A stretch of DNA of 64,000 nucleotides from Helicobacter macacae MIT 99-5501. Its GTDB lineage: Bacteria > Campylobacterota > Campylobacteria > Campylobacterales > Helicobacteraceae. Within the stretch, counting starts at the first letter, position 1, and every line of letters starts with the position of its first letter. Position numbers and translations under genes: made by a program. Shown here piece by piece: positions 1 to 9,396 of the stretch. The notes under the pieces are model-generated. The model had not been told where the DNA came from and searched no databases. It saw nothing but the letters and a program-made list of their open reading frames with translations. The stretch covers positions 1,404,746 to 1,468,745 of the forward strand of contig NZ_KI669454.1 in NCBI RefSeq assembly GCF_000507845.1, given 5' to 3'.

Positions 1-325
1 CGCCCGTGATTTCATAGATGATTCTACCCGGTTTAATATTCATAACCCATTTTTCCACAGCTCCCTTACCTTTCCCCATCCTCACTTCTAGAGGTTTAGC
101 AGTAAGTGGCTTATCGGGAAAAACACGAATCCATACCTTACCAGTGCGCTTGATATGCCTCGTGAGAGCAATTCTTGCAGCCTCAATCTGTCTAGAATCA
201 ATGCGTCCAAGCTCCAATGCCTTAATACCTATGTTTCCATAGGCTAAACTTGAGCCACGCATCGCTTTTCCACGATTGCGACCTTTCATCTGCTTGCGAT
301 ATTTTGTTTTCTTTGGCATCAACAT
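1..325 (-). CDS. rplP: 50S ribosomal protein L16, 3' end outside window
   Basis: Large-subunit protein L16, which binds 23S rRNA near the peptidyl-transferase centre and the A-site tRNA. The visible N-terminal part reads [20 protein letters not shown], followed by the conserved stretches [18 protein letters not shown] and [13 protein letters not shown], all typical of L16. The ATG at 325 overlaps the TAA of rpsC by one base (TAATG), so translation is probably coupled. The gene runs off the left edge of the window, so only about the first 108 codons are seen. It is the most distal S10-operon gene in view. Confidence 0.97.
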   Translation of the reverse strand, partial: MLMPKKTKYRKQMKGRNRGKAMRGSSLAYGNIGIKALELGRIDSRQIEAARIALTRHIKRTGKVWIRVFPDKPLTAKPLEVRMGKGKGAVEKWVMNIKPGRIIYEITG

Positions 326-1029
326 TAGCTTTGTCTCCCTCTTCTAGATTTATGACGAGAATCTTCGTAACCGTCCTCTTTACGCTCAGGTTGGATTCCT
401 TTTTGTAAAATTTCACCTTTGAAAATCCACACTTTCACACCGATGATTCCATAAGTCGTATATGCTTCAGCAAAACCATAATCAATCTTTGCACGAAGCG
501 TATGCAATGGCACACGACCCTCCATATACCACTCTGTCCGTGCTATTTCAGCACCAGCCAAACGCCCAGAAACTTTGATTTTTACTCCTCTAGCACCAGA
601 TTTCATTGCGGACTGCATTACCTTTTTCATTGCTCTACGAAACGCTACGCGTTTTTCTAGCTGTGTAGCGACATTTTCGGCAGCAAGTTGAGCATTCGCT
701 TGAGGACGTTTCACTTCCTTGATATTGATAGATACTTCTTTGCCAATCTCTTTTTTGAGTGCTTCTCGCTTGATTTCTATATCAGCACCTTTTTTACCGA
801 TGATAAGCCCCGGACGCGCTGCAACAACAGTTACGCGAACTTTGCTAGCTGCACGCTCAATGATGATTTCACTCACTCCTGCATAATATAATTCTTTTTT
901 TAGAAACTTGCGGATTTTATGGTCCTCTATAATGTTTGCGGGAGTTACTTTAGAGTTTGGAAACCATCGCGAAGTCCAATTTCGATTTATCCCCAGTCGA
1001 AGTCCTATTGGATTAACTTTTTGTCCCAT
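325..1029 (-). CDS. rpsC: 30S ribosomal protein S3
   Basis: Small-subunit protein S3, a component of the mRNA entry tunnel of the 30S subunit. The protein is 234 residues, a normal length. It begins [18 protein letters not shown], has the KH-domain region with [12 protein letters not shown], and the C-terminal S3 motif [18 protein letters not shown]. It lies between rplV (2-nt gap) and rplP (1-nt overlap) in the canonical S10-operon order. Nothing unusual was seen. Confidence 0.98.
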   Translation of the reverse strand: MGQKVNPIGLRLGINRNWTSRWFPNSKVTPANIIEDHKIRKFLKKELYYAGVSEIIIERAASKVRVTVVAARPGLIIGKKGADIEIKREALKKEIGKEVSINIKEVKRPQANAQLAAENVATQLEKRVAFRRAMKKVMQSAMKSGARGVKIKVSGRLAGAEIARTEWYMEGRVPLHTLRAKIDYGFAEAYTTYGIIGVKVWIFKGEILQKGIQPERKEDGYEDSRHKSRRGRQS

Positions 1030-1031
1030 AG

Positions 1032-1637
1032 CTATTTATCCTCATCTTTTTTTGTGGTTTTAGGTTTTGCCGTAGTTTTCGGATTGGTAGTTGAACTAGC
1101 CTTTGTTTCTTTGTTTGTCTTAGTAGCACTTTTCTGAGCCACTTTTTTTTGAGAATCATCTTGCTTTGTTTTTGTGCTACTAGTTTTTGTTTGGTTTGAT
1201 TTATTTACCACCGAAGCGGTTTCATTGGATTCTATCTTTTTTGCAGATTTAACACTTTGAGCTACTTTAGAAACTGCCTTTTTAGAGTTTTTAAAAGAAG
1301 TCTTTAGCGTGTCAATTTCATTCTGATTCATCACTTCCACAAGTATATGAGAAGTTGGTTTGCGAATCGGTGTAGCCCTACCCCTAGCGCGTGGCATAAA
1401 CCTGCGCAAAACAGGACCTGCATCTACTCTGCAAGAATGAACAATAGCACTTTTTGCTTCATATCCACCATTTGCTACGGCTGAAGCAATAACTTTCGCA
1501 ATAACCTTAGCCGCTTTATTAGGAGTAAATTCTAGGCTTGCAAGCGCAATTTCTGCGTTCATTCCCTGCACTTCTCTTGCTACCAAACGAGCTTTTGTGG
1601 GGGACAATCGTATAAATCGTAATAATGCTTTGCTCAT
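1032..1637 (-). CDS. rplV: 50S ribosomal protein L22 with long C-terminal extension
   Basis: L22 binds 23S rRNA and lines the peptide exit tunnel. Residues 1 to about 112 are a normal L22 core ([20 protein letters not shown], then the beta-hairpin with [20 protein letters not shown]). After this comes a tail of about 90 residues made almost entirely of Lys, Ser, Thr, Ala, Asn and Gln. Bacterial L22 is usually about 110-125 residues, so the 201-residue length is unusual. The tail keeps the reading frame to a single stop, so it is not a frameshift. The ATG has an AGAGGT ribosome-binding site. It is likely disordered and solvent-exposed on the ribosome; its role is unknown. Confidence 0.96.
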   Translation of the reverse strand: MSKALLRFIRLSPTKARLVAREVQGMNAEIALASLEFTPNKAAKVIAKVIASAVANGGYEAKSAIVHSCRVDAGPVLRRFMPRARGRATPIRKPTSHILVEVMNQNEIDTLKTSFKNSKKAVSKVAQSVKSAKKIESNETASVVNKSNQTKTSSTKTKQDDSQKKVAQKSATKTNKETKASSTTNPKTTAKPKTTKKDEDK

Positions 1638-1646
1638 TTTCTACCT

Positions 1647-1928
1647 CTATTTACCAATTTTCTTTTGGACACTGCCCTTGTGCCCCTTAAATGTCCTAGT
1701 AGGCGCAAACTCACCGAGCTTATAACCCACATGATTTTCTGTGATATACACAGGCACAAACGCCCTGCCGTTATGGACATTGAAAGTAAGCCCAATCATA
1801 TCAGGTAAAATTGTGCTTCTGCGCGACCAAGTCTTAATGGGCTTGTTATCTTTTGTTTCCTTGCTTTTAGCCACCTTTTTTGCTAAATGAAAATCTATAA
1901 AAGGACCTTTTCTAATCGACCTTGCCAT
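1647..1928 (-). CDS. rpsS: 30S ribosomal protein S19
   Basis: S19 sits in the 30S head next to S13 and contacts the A-site finger. The 93-residue protein starts [19 protein letters not shown] and contains [16 protein letters not shown] and the HKLGEF-like region [15 protein letters not shown], all diagnostic. An AAAGGAAAC ribosome-binding site precedes the ATG. It lies between rplB and rplV in the expected operon order. Confidence 0.98.
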   Translation of the reverse strand: MARSIRKGPFIDFHLAKKVAKSKETKDNKPIKTWSRRSTILPDMIGLTFNVHNGRAFVPVYITENHVGYKLGEFAPTRTFKGHKGSVQKKIGK

Positions 1929-1943
1929 TGTTGTTTCCTTTAA

Positions 1944-2771
1944 TTATTTTTTCTTTCTTGAAATGATAAGTCTATCGCTCGCCTTTTTCTTGCGAGTTTT
2001 AAAGCCTTTAGCAGGTGTGCCCCAAGGCGAAACGGGGTGTCCGCTAGAGCCTGTCTTACCCTCACCACCACCGTGTGGGTGGTCTACTGGGTTCATAGCA
2101 CTTCCGCGAGTTTGTGGGCGAATGCCACGATGACGATTGCGCCCTGCCTTACCGATAGAAATATTGATAAAATCCTCATTTCCTACCACACCGATTGTCG
2201 CCATACATTCCTCTAAAATGTAGCGCATTTCTCCGCTTGGCATTCTTAGGATAATGTATTTGCCCTCACGCCCCATTATTTGTGCGCTTGCTCCTGCGCT
2301 TCTAGCGAGTTGCCCGCCAGCACCGGGGTGCATTTCAATATTATGCACGATTGTTCCTATGGGGATAGCCTTTAGCTTCATAGCATAGCCTGTTTTTATG
2401 TCTAGTCCAGATTCTGCTGCGATAACCACGCTCCCTACACTTAGCCCACTTGGCTGCAAAATATATCGCTTTTCGCCATCGGGGTAAGAAATAAGTGCAA
2501 TTCTACAATTTCTGTATGGGTCATACTCAATGGCTACAACCTTGCCCTCAATATTAAATTTATTGCGTTTAAAATCAATGATTCTATACAGTTTCTTTGC
2601 TCCACCCTCTTTGTGTCGGCTTGTGATTCTGCCGTTGTTGTTGCGCCCTGCACTCACAGACAGCTTTGTCAAAAGTCCTCGCACACTAGGTTTTGCAGTA
2701 ATATCTTTTGAGCTAAGATTGCTCATAAACCTGCGGGAGGGCGTATATGGTTTGTAGGTTTTAATCGCCAT
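1944..2771 (-). CDS. rplB: 50S ribosomal protein L2
   Basis: L2 is a core 23S rRNA-binding protein required for subunit association and peptidyl transfer. It is 275 residues, the usual size. The N-terminal [13 protein letters not shown], the central [19 protein letters not shown] and the C-terminal catalytic-centre region [18 protein letters not shown] with its conserved histidine are all visible. It is the fifth gene of the S10 operon. Confidence 0.98.
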   Translation of the reverse strand: MAIKTYKPYTPSRRFMSNLSSKDITAKPSVRGLLTKLSVSAGRNNNGRITSRHKEGGAKKLYRIIDFKRNKFNIEGKVVAIEYDPYRNCRIALISYPDGEKRYILQPSGLSVGSVVIAAESGLDIKTGYAMKLKAIPIGTIVHNIEMHPGAGGQLARSAGASAQIMGREGKYIILRMPSGEMRYILEECMATIGVVGNEDFINISIGKAGRNRHRGIRPQTRGSAMNPVDHPHGGGEGKTGSSGHPVSPWGTPAKGFKTRKKKASDRLIISRKKK

Positions 2772-2819
2772 TTGTTACTCCTAATCTTGTATCTTTAACT
2801 CTTTTACTTTTAGAAAAAT

Positions 2820-3101
2820 CTAAGCAGTAAGTGCATCGATTTTTGCGCCCTCTGGAATCTTCACATAAAATTTCTTATATGAATTCCGTTGTCCAACTCT
2901 TCCTTTGAATCGCTTAACTTTGCCTTCTTGTCGCAAAGAATTTACTCTCAATGGCACAACGCCAAAGTATTCTCTAAACACCTCTTTTAGTTGATTTTTT
3001 GTTACTTTTGTGGAAGTTTGCACCACAAGCACACTTTTTTCCTGCAACGAAAGTGATTTCTCTGTGTAAAGGATAGATTTTATATCAGTTATATCAGCCA
3101 T
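2820..3101 (-). CDS. rplW: 50S ribosomal protein L23
   Basis: L23 lies at the exit of the peptide tunnel and docks trigger factor and SRP. The 93-residue protein contains [17 protein letters not shown] and the [20 protein letters not shown] segment typical of L23. Its ATG overlaps the last base of rplD, indicating coupled translation. Confidence 0.96.
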   Translation of the reverse strand: MADITDIKSILYTEKSLSLQEKSVLVVQTSTKVTKNQLKEVFREYFGVVPLRVNSLRQEGKVKRFKGRVGQRNSYKKFYVKIPEGAKIDALTA

Positions 3102-3727
3102 TATTTCCCCTTATCGCTAGAATCTAAAAACGCTTCAAGCACTGCTTTTTCAATAACGACACTATGAAAAGCAGCTACAAGGTAAGCATTCATCTCATTA
3201 CCGTCAATAAAATAGCAATCTTGTAGATTTCTATATGCTAAAAATGTTTTTTCATCGGCAATACTTTGTGCCACAAACAGCACACTACGCTCGCCAATAG
3301 ATTTAAACACACCAAACGCATCTTTTGTCTTGCCACTAGGAATACTTAGCGAATCCAGCACATACAGCTTTCCTATGCTTGCTTTTTGTTGAAGCGCACA
3401 CTCTAGTGCTAGTCGCTTCTGTTTTTTGTTGATTTTTATCTCATAGTTTTTGTTGTTGCTCGGTCCGTGAGAAACACCGCCGCCGACAAACACAGGAGAA
3501 GTAATACTCCCCGCACGCGCTCTACCCCCACCTTTTTGTGCCCAAGGCTTCTTGCCACCGCCACTGACTTCGCCACGATTTTTTGCCTTTGCACCATTGG
3601 CTCTAAGCGAAGCTAGATAAGATTTTACATACAAATAGAGATTATGCTCATTTATATCTTTATATCGCTCGGGTAGAGCAATTTCACTTGCCTTTTTAAA
3701 CTTATTATCCAAAACTATTGCACTCAT
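3101..3727 (-). CDS. rplD: 50S ribosomal protein L4
   Basis: L4 binds 23S rRNA and has an extended loop reaching into the exit tunnel. The loop is visible as [20 protein letters not shown] followed by [17 protein letters not shown]. The length of 208 residues is normal. The start overlaps the rplC stop by four bases and the stop overlaps the rplW start, so rplC-rplD-rplW form a tightly coupled block. Some L4 proteins regulate their own operon; nothing here shows whether that applies. Confidence 0.98.
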   Translation of the reverse strand: MSAIVLDNKFKKASEIALPERYKDINEHNLYLYVKSYLASLRANGAKAKNRGEVSGGGKKPWAQKGGGRARAGSITSPVFVGGGVSHGPSNNKNYEIKINKKQKRLALECALQQKASIGKLYVLDSLSIPSGKTKDAFGVFKSIGERSVLFVAQSIADEKTFLAYRNLQDCYFIDGNEMNAYLVAAFHSVVIEKAVLEAFLDSSDKGK

Positions 3728-4371
3728 TTGCCACCCCTAATGACAGAGATTTTACCCTGCGCACCATTATATCCAGCCACCGAGCCTTTTAGCACCAAGA
3801 CAGAATTGTCTTTGTCAAAAGACACTACCTCCGCTTGCACGGTAACTTTTTCATTTCCATAGTGTCCAGCCATTTTTTTGCCTTTTTGGACGCGTCCTGG
3901 CCACTCTCTATTGCCGATAGAGCCCACTCTGCGATGAAATCGTGAGCCGTGAGCTGCAGGACCGCCTTGAAAATTCCATCTCCTCATTACACCGCTAAAA
4001 CCACGACCCTTTGTGCAAAAAGTAGCCTTTACCCTTGCTGCACTTTCTAAGACAGACATATCCAAATCAATTGCCTTTGATTTATTTGCTTCTTTGTTTG
4101 ACTCTGCCTGTCCATCCGTTTGTCCAGCTTGTTGAGCGTCGCCACTCACACGAAGCGTTACAAAGCGATTAAACTCTTTGCTTAGGCTATATTTCTTTTG
4201 TTGCCCTGCTATGGATTTGTTGTGTGCTTTACCTCTTGGATATGCCACTATGGCTTTCCCATTTTCTTGCGTATCGCATACCTTAGCATTGATGATTTTC
4301 AACAAAGTAACAGGAATACTAGGAGAACCTATCGTCCTACTCATTCCTATCTTTTCTACCAAAAATTCCAT
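3724..4371 (-). CDS. rplC: 50S ribosomal protein L3
   Basis: L3 is an early-assembly protein near the peptidyl-transferase centre. The 215-residue protein begins [15 protein letters not shown] and contains the diagnostic [21 protein letters not shown] and the [20 protein letters not shown] region. An internal segment around residues 75-95 is Gln/Asn/Lys-rich, which looks like a lineage-specific loop insertion. Confidence 0.97.
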   Translation of the reverse strand: MEFLVEKIGMSRTIGSPSIPVTLLKIINAKVCDTQENGKAIVAYPRGKAHNKSIAGQQKKYSLSKEFNRFVTLRVSGDAQQAGQTDGQAESNKEANKSKAIDLDMSVLESAARVKATFCTKGRGFSGVMRRWNFQGGPAAHGSRFHRRVGSIGNREWPGRVQKGKKMAGHYGNEKVTVQAEVVSFDKDNSVLVLKGSVAGYNGAQGKISVIRGGK

Positions 4372-4422
4372 TCTTCTTTCCTTAAATCTATGACTTTAAC
4401 TCACATAACCCACTAAAAATGC

Positions 4423-4734
4423 CTACTTACTCATCGAAGTAACTTCGACATCCACTTCAGGTGCTAAATCTAGCTTCATAAGCCCCTCGACTGTATCAGG
4501 CGTAGCAGACATAATATCTATGATTCTACTATGTAGTCGTATCTCAAACTGTTCTCGAGAGTCCTTATTGATATGTGGCGAACGAAGCACGGTGTATTTT
4601 TTCTTTTTGGTAGGCAAAGGTATCGGTCCACAAATCTCTGAGCCTGTGCGCTTCACTGCCTCTACTATCGAAGCTACCGAGCGGTCTAAAACCCTATGGT
4701 CATAAGCCTTAAGCTTAAGTCGAATCTTTTCCAT
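4423..4734 (-). CDS. rpsJ: 30S ribosomal protein S10
   Basis: S10 is a 30S head protein and also the NusE antitermination factor. The 103-residue sequence [20 protein letters not shown], with [19 protein letters not shown] and [17 protein letters not shown], is unmistakable. It is the first gene of the operon and follows a leader of about 150 nt from the promoter at 4888-4916. Confidence 0.98.
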   Translation of the reverse strand: MEKIRLKLKAYDHRVLDRSVASIVEAVKRTGSEICGPIPLPTKKKKYTVLRSPHINKDSREQFEIRLHSRIIDIMSATPDTVEGLMKLDLAPEVDVEVTSMSK

Positions 4735-4887
4735 AATATTTCCTCTATAACTTTAATCTAAGAAAATGTTGCGCCTACACTTATGCTACCAAATGCGCCT
4801 AAAACACCGATAAAGAACATCGCTAAACACTCCAAATAGTGCTTCCAAATAGCACACCGCCAAGCAGTATCGCAAAACAAAAGCGTA

Positions 4888-4916
4888 ATTCTAGTGAAAA
4901 ATAAAACTTTAGTCAA
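4888..4916 (-). promoter_or_regulatory. Vegetative promoter of the S10 operon
   Basis: On the minus strand there is TTGACT (4916-4911), a 17-nt spacer and TAGAAT (4893-4888). This is a near-consensus housekeeping promoter about 155 nt upstream of rpsJ. The leader between them holds a possible mini-ORF of 20 codons (4758-4820, starting MFFIGV and ending VGATFS) with no good ribosome-binding site. Whether the leader regulates the operon cannot be decided from sequence. Confidence 0.8.
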
Positions 4917-5200
4917 GACTTTTTGCCTATTTTTCGCAAAAGTTTTGTTTTTTTACTTCCTTACAACAAGGAATAAAGTAATAAACTTAAAAAATAAAAA
5001 ACAAAGTTTTTTACAAGTTTTTTTTTAATCTATATTCTATTAAATTTTTACATTTTATAAAATCACAACATAGATTTAGATATAACCTTTTATGATATAA
5101 TCCAAAAATATTTTTGCATTTTTTCCTATTCTTTTACACTTTTGCGCTTTCTTGAGCGATTCTCAAGTAAATTTTTAACTCTTCGAGGAGAAAAAAATCT
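4917..5200. other. A+T-rich intergenic region between divergent units
   Basis: This gap separates the S10 promoter from the phase-variable lipoprotein gene. It is strongly A+T-rich with many A and T runs. The only supported element is an extended -10 box, TATGATATAAT (TATAAT at 5096-5101, plus strand), which is about 100 nt upstream of the ATG at 5201 and is the probable promoter of the lipoprotein gene. Confidence 0.6.
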
Positions 5201-6801
5201 ATGGCTACTTTTGATAGGACTTCATTACCTAGCTTCATCTCTTACTTATCTTGCATACCACATAGATTTAGCGGGAGGGGGGGGGGCGATATAAGTATCC
5301 TCTAAATGCGCTAGGTTTATTTTTTCTTAATCTCTCCTGCCATTTTTTCTTGCCATTCGTTTTTTTATTTCTCCTCACTTCTTGTGCTTCCAAACCAAAA
5401 TACATAACAGATTCTAGTGATTATACTTCCTTTGGCATTGATTACCACGACATAGAAAATATGCTAGATGACAATGTAAAATCATTTTTAGGCTCTGATT
5501 TTGTGAAAAATTTAGAGGGTAAAAAAGTCCTTGTGATTGCGAATATAGAAAATCTAACAGATGATGACATAGATATAGAGCTGCTAAGTCGCAAATTTGC
5601 AAGGCAAATCCGCAATAGCAAAAAGTTCGTCCTTACAAACGCTATCGCAGGAAGTGGCAGTAAAAAAGATAAAATGATAAAAGATTCTCGCGCTCTACGC
5701 AACGATGAAGAATACGACCAATACACCACCAAAGAAAAAGGAAACCTACTCTCGCCTGATTATTCTCTCGCAGGCAAAATCACGCAGCGCACAAAAAACA
5801 TTGGCAAAAAGGTAAGAGTTGATTATCAGTTTTTGCTTGTGCTTACGGACTTAAAAACAGGCGTAGTGCTATGGGACAATGAGGAAATCATCTCAAAAGT
5901 CATAGCAAGGGATAAATTACAAGAATTTGATGGGATGGAATCTAAACAAAACAACACACTAATGAAAGATATGCAAAACCAACAGAAAAACAAACAATAT
6001 TCCTACACAGGTGAAAAAACAAAGGAGTTTTTTAGAAATGCAGGGTATAAAGCAAAGGAGTTTTTAGCCAAATCTTACGATATGACAAAAAATTTTATTC
6101 TTGGTTTTGGACATAAAAATCATATAGTTTTAGGAATGGATTTGGGACTTGGTGGAGGGAGAATAAATATGCCTCCAATTGATTTTAAATTGATAAGAGT
6201 AGACAATAATTATTGGAGTGGTCCTACCACCAAAACAGAAAACCACACACTATATATGGACGACTTTGATAGTTCTCACATATTTATAATGCCAATCAAT
6301 GTTCGTGTAGGATATTTGCGTGATATTGGGGAAAATTGGGCTTTTGCACTAAATTTTATTTATAACTATACTGTTGCTTCTTTTGATTCCTACAAACTAG
6401 AAGCAACTACTTATAGTATTGAGTTTGGAAGCAAAAAATTAACTTCTACAATCCAAAGACTTGGTGGTGAGATTTTGATTTATTACAAACTGCTAGAGAA
6501 ACTTCATATTTTTGTGGGTAGTGGAGTATTGAAAGATATTAGCTCAAAATATAATCTTTCATTTGAAATTGGCAGTAGAGGTTGGTATGAAGACGATATA
6601 TCTATAAATGTTCAAGGTCAAAAAAGATTCAATTTTGAATCAAAAATAGATTCTTGGTATCCTATTGTAAAAATTGGCGGGCTTTTTATTTTTGGTTACT
6701 TTGGCATAGATAGCACAATTTATTGTAGCTGGGCTACGAAAGAAAGAAATTATTTGGGAACAAACTGCGGAGTTTCAATAGGAGGTCAAATAAAATATTA
6801 A
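5201..6801 (+). CDS. Phase-variable LpoB-like lipoprotein with C-terminal barrel-like domain (phase OFF here)
   Basis: An ATG at 5201 has a strong GAGGAG ribosome-binding site. It reads into a run of ten G at 5277-5286 and, in this sequence, stops at 5303-5305 after 34 codons. The frame carrying the main coding sequence (apparent TTG start at 5350) is open right back through the G tract. One more G, or two fewer, would join the two into one protein of about 533 residues with a hydrophobic signal and a lipobox (LLTSCAS). After the lipobox comes a domain resembling LpoB-type activators of penicillin-binding proteins (VLVIANIENLTDDDID, then a SLAGKITQRT-type strand and VVLWDNEEI). The last 230 residues alternate polar and aromatic residues like an outer-membrane barrel and end in QIKY. 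Function beyond this is inferred. Confidence 0.75.
5277..5286 (+). repeat. G10 homopolymer, contingency switch
   Basis: Ten consecutive G residues lie inside the 5' coding region of the lipoprotein gene. Long G tracts of this kind change length by slipped-strand mispairing in Helicobacter and Campylobacter. Frame analysis shows ON at G11 or G8 and OFF at G10. A sequencing or assembly length error is possible for such tracts. Confidence 0.85.
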
Positions 6802-6869
6802 ATATTTCTAGTTATTTCCATACAAAAGTTGTGGACTAAAAAAGTTAAATGATGCTACTTTTTGACATT

Positions 6870-6914
6870 GATGAAGTTTAAGAAATATTTTTACAAACTT
6901 CATCGTTTTTTTTT
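6870..6914 (+). terminator. Intrinsic terminator after the lipoprotein gene
   Basis: A perfect 10-bp inverted repeat (GATGAAGTTT at 6870-6879, AAACTTCATC at 6895-6904) is followed after one G by nine T. It lies about 70 nt after the lipoprotein stop. Confidence 0.85.
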
Positions 6915-7141
6915 GTGTATTTCCCCCAAAACATTTTTTAGATTTTGCCTTATAAATTCTAGCTTTTTTGTTTAGTTTTTTACACAATTACCACATTGAC
7001 TTGCGCAAGCTAGTAAGTCAATGCTTGTGCAAAAACACAGCAAACAAACGCCACAAGCCAAGCTAAAATCACACTAGATTCTAGCTTGCCCCATTTTAGG
7101 GATTTGTTTTTGCGAAGTTTTGTAAATTTTGATTTAGAAAA
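6915..7141. other. Intergenic region with a palindromic cluster
   Basis: No gene is seen between the two terminators. At 6994-7023 there is a perfect 9-bp inverted repeat (CATTGACTT and AAGTCAATG). Flanking it are TTGCGCAAGC at 7001 and GCTTGTGCAA at 7024, which pair with one mismatch, so two alternative hairpins could form. No T run follows. Its role is unknown; it may be decayed sequence. Confidence 0.4.
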
Positions 7142-7174
7142 TGTCGACTTAAAAATAGCCCCCTTAAGCCGACA
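7142..7174 (-). terminator. Probable htpG terminator
   Basis: Arms TGTCGACTTAA (7142-7152) and TTAAGCCGACA (7164-7174) pair over 11 bp with one position forming a G-U wobble in RNA. On the minus strand they are followed by a short T run. It begins 10 nt beyond the htpG stop codon. Confidence 0.65.
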
Positions 7175-7183
7175 CAAATCTCA

Positions 7184-9115
7184 TTACCCCAAATTTTCCT
7201 CTATTAGCTTATGAACTCGCGAGTTAAACTCTTTCACACTTTGCAAGCCGCCAGATTCTAGTAGCACCGCGCAGTCATAAAGCAGATGGGCACATTCTTG
7301 CACTTTGGCAGATTCCGCGCCTTTTAGCTTGCTAAATATGCTATGCGAGACATTGATTTGCAAAGTCTTGGGTGATTTTGGTGGCTCTTGCCCCATTTGT
7401 CGCATTAGATTTGCCATCATAGCGTTTGCCTCCTCGCCCACAAGCGCGATAGGTGAGCTCAAATCATCGCTTAGCTCCACTTCTTTTATCTCACTTCCCA
7501 AAGCCTCTTTGAAGTCTTTGATGATTCCCTCAAATTCCTTTTTCACACCCTCATCTATGCTGCTTTCTCCTAGCTCTTTTAGTGCTTCGCTTGAGGCGGC
7601 ATCTTTTAGCGGGGTTTTGTCATACTCTCCCACACTTGGCATCACAAAGCTATCGATTTCATCGCTTAGAAGTAGCACGGTATAGCCCTTTTTGGCATAT
7701 TTCTCCAAAATCGGTGATGCTTTTAGTAGCTCTTTGTTTTCGCCGATGAGATAGTAGATACTTTTTTGCTCTTTTTGCATTGCTTCTTTGTAGGATTTTA
7801 GGCTTACACTCTCGCTTAGCTTACCATCGCTAGCCACACTATCAAAGCGCAAAAGCTCCAAAATCTTTTCTTTGTTTTCAAAATCACTATAAAGCCCCTC
7901 TTTTAGTGCTTTGCCAAATTGAGTATAAAAAGTCTTATATTTTTGACTATCTTTTGCTATATTTGCGATTTCTCCTAGAATCTTTTTTGTCGAGGCGGAC
8001 TTGATATTTGCCAAAATCTTGTTTTGCTGCAAAATCTCACGGCTGACATTTAGTGGCAAATCCTCACTATCAATAATTCCTCGCACGAAGCGCAAATATT
8101 GTGGCAATAGCTCTTTATCATCATCAGTGATAAACACACGCTTGACATATAGCTTCACACCACTTCTATAATCCACTCTAAACAAATCAAATGGCGCAAC
8201 ACTTGGGATAAAAAATAGCGTGGTGTATTCTAGGTTGCCCTCTACGCGCGTGTGGATATAGCTTAGTGGTTCGCTATTATCGTGTGCAAAGCCTTTGTAA
8301 AATTCCTTATAGTCTTCATCTTTTAGCTCATTTTTAGGGATTTTCCATATCGCTTTGGCATTGTTTAGCTGCTCGGTTTTGGATTCTTTGACTTCTTTTT
8401 TGTCAGCCTTTTTTGATTGTCCCTTGCCCTCATCACTACTATCCTCGCTTTTTTCATTGCTAGAATCCTCATACCTTGTTTCCTCATAAGTTAAAAAGAT
8501 AGGGAAAGCAATGTGCTCAGAGTATTTTTTGATGATAGATTCTATCTCCCAGCGACTTGCGAAATGCTTCTCATCATCTTTTAGGTATAGCGTGATTTGA
8601 GTGCCGTGTGTGTCTTTTTGACAAGGAGTTATTTCATACTCGCCACTGCCATCACTTATCCAGCTATATGCCTGCTCATCTGCCTTGCCAGCTTTTTTGG
8701 TAGTTACCACTACTTTGCTAGCCACCATAAAGCTTGAGTAAAACCCCACACCAAACTGCCCTATAAGCGCGGAATCTTTCTTTTTATCCCCACTTAGTGC
8801 GTTTAGAAAGCTCTTTGTGCCAGATTTTGCTATCGTGCCTAGATTTTGAATCAGCTCCTCCTCGTTCATACCTATGCCAGAATCCGCCACACTTAAAATG
8901 CCCTTTTTCTCATCAAATGTTATATCTATGCGCGGACTAAAGGCGATTTGCTTATATCCTTCATCGCTGATTGTTAGGTAGTTTAGCTTATCAAGCGCGT
9001 CAGAAGCGTTGCTTACTAGCTCACGCAAAAAGATTTCTTTGTTTGAATAAAGCGAGTGAATCATCAAATCTAGTAGTTGCTTTATTTCTGTTTGGAATGC
9101 CATTTTTTTGCTCAT
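7184..9115 (-). CDS. htpG: Molecular chaperone HtpG (Hsp90)
   Basis: Cytoplasmic ATP-dependent chaperone of the Hsp90 family. The N-terminal GHKL ATPase motifs are visible: FLRELVSNASDALDKL (with the catalytic Glu and Asn), VADSGIGMNEEEL, and GQFGVGFYSSFMVA. The middle domain includes RVFITDDDKELLPQYLRFV and GIIDSEDLPLNVSRE. A charged Ser/Asp/Lys-rich linker lies near residue 230. I place the start at the ATG at 9115 (MSKKMAFQTE) because AAGGAG lies 6 nt upstream; the in-frame extension to 9187 would cross the -10 box. This gives 643 residues. It is a stand-alone gene. Confidence 0.97.
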   Translation of the reverse strand: MSKKMAFQTEIKQLLDLMIHSLYSNKEIFLRELVSNASDALDKLNYLTISDEGYKQIAFSPRIDITFDEKKGILSVADSGIGMNEEELIQNLGTIAKSGTKSFLNALSGDKKKDSALIGQFGVGFYSSFMVASKVVVTTKKAGKADEQAYSWISDGSGEYEITPCQKDTHGTQITLYLKDDEKHFASRWEIESIIKKYSEHIAFPIFLTYEETRYEDSSNEKSEDSSDEGKGQSKKADKKEVKESKTEQLNNAKAIWKIPKNELKDEDYKEFYKGFAHDNSEPLSYIHTRVEGNLEYTTLFFIPSVAPFDLFRVDYRSGVKLYVKRVFITDDDKELLPQYLRFVRGIIDSEDLPLNVSREILQQNKILANIKSASTKKILGEIANIAKDSQKYKTFYTQFGKALKEGLYSDFENKEKILELLRFDSVASDGKLSESVSLKSYKEAMQKEQKSIYYLIGENKELLKASPILEKYAKKGYTVLLLSDEIDSFVMPSVGEYDKTPLKDAASSEALKELGESSIDEGVKKEFEGIIKDFKEALGSEIKEVELSDDLSSPIALVGEEANAMMANLMRQMGQEPPKSPKTLQINVSHSIFSKLKGAESAKVQECAHLLYDCAVLLESGGLQSVKEFNSRVHKLIEENLG

Positions 9116-9143
9116 TTGTAGCTCCTTAGGTAAAAATTTGGCA

Positions 9144-9149
9144 ATTATA
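9144..9149 (-). promoter_or_regulatory. -10 box of htpG
   Basis: TATAAT on the minus strand lies about 29 nt upstream of the preferred htpG ATG. No clear -35 is seen, which is common for Helicobacter vegetative promoters. It supports the shorter start for htpG. Confidence 0.6.
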
Positions 9150-9396
9150 GCATTTAATTGATAAATATTTGGAAACTTTATAGCCATAATATCAAGTTTA
9201 GTTAGTCTAAAGATATAAAGTTTTTTATATACAAAAAGTCAAATACATAAAAATCCACAAAAACAAGTAGTCCCAAGTCTAGATTCCATCACACCCAAAT
9301 ATTCGCTCAAATCACGCAACACAGCGCAAAATCTGCTACAATAGCACGACTTAATCCATAAAACCTAATCCCACAAAATCCCCACAAAGAGTATCA

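Noticed and set aside
6994..7033. Palindromic cluster as an origin or attachment site
   Set aside because: No DnaA-box series, integrase gene or repeated flank was found nearby. The palindrome may be the remains of a hairpin between convergent genes.
9116..9187. Longer start for htpG (TTATAG-proximal ATG at 9187)
   Set aside because: The extension has no Hsp90 similarity, overlaps the -10 box at 9144-9149 and lacks a ribosome-binding site, whereas the ATG at 9115 has AAGGAG at ideal spacing.
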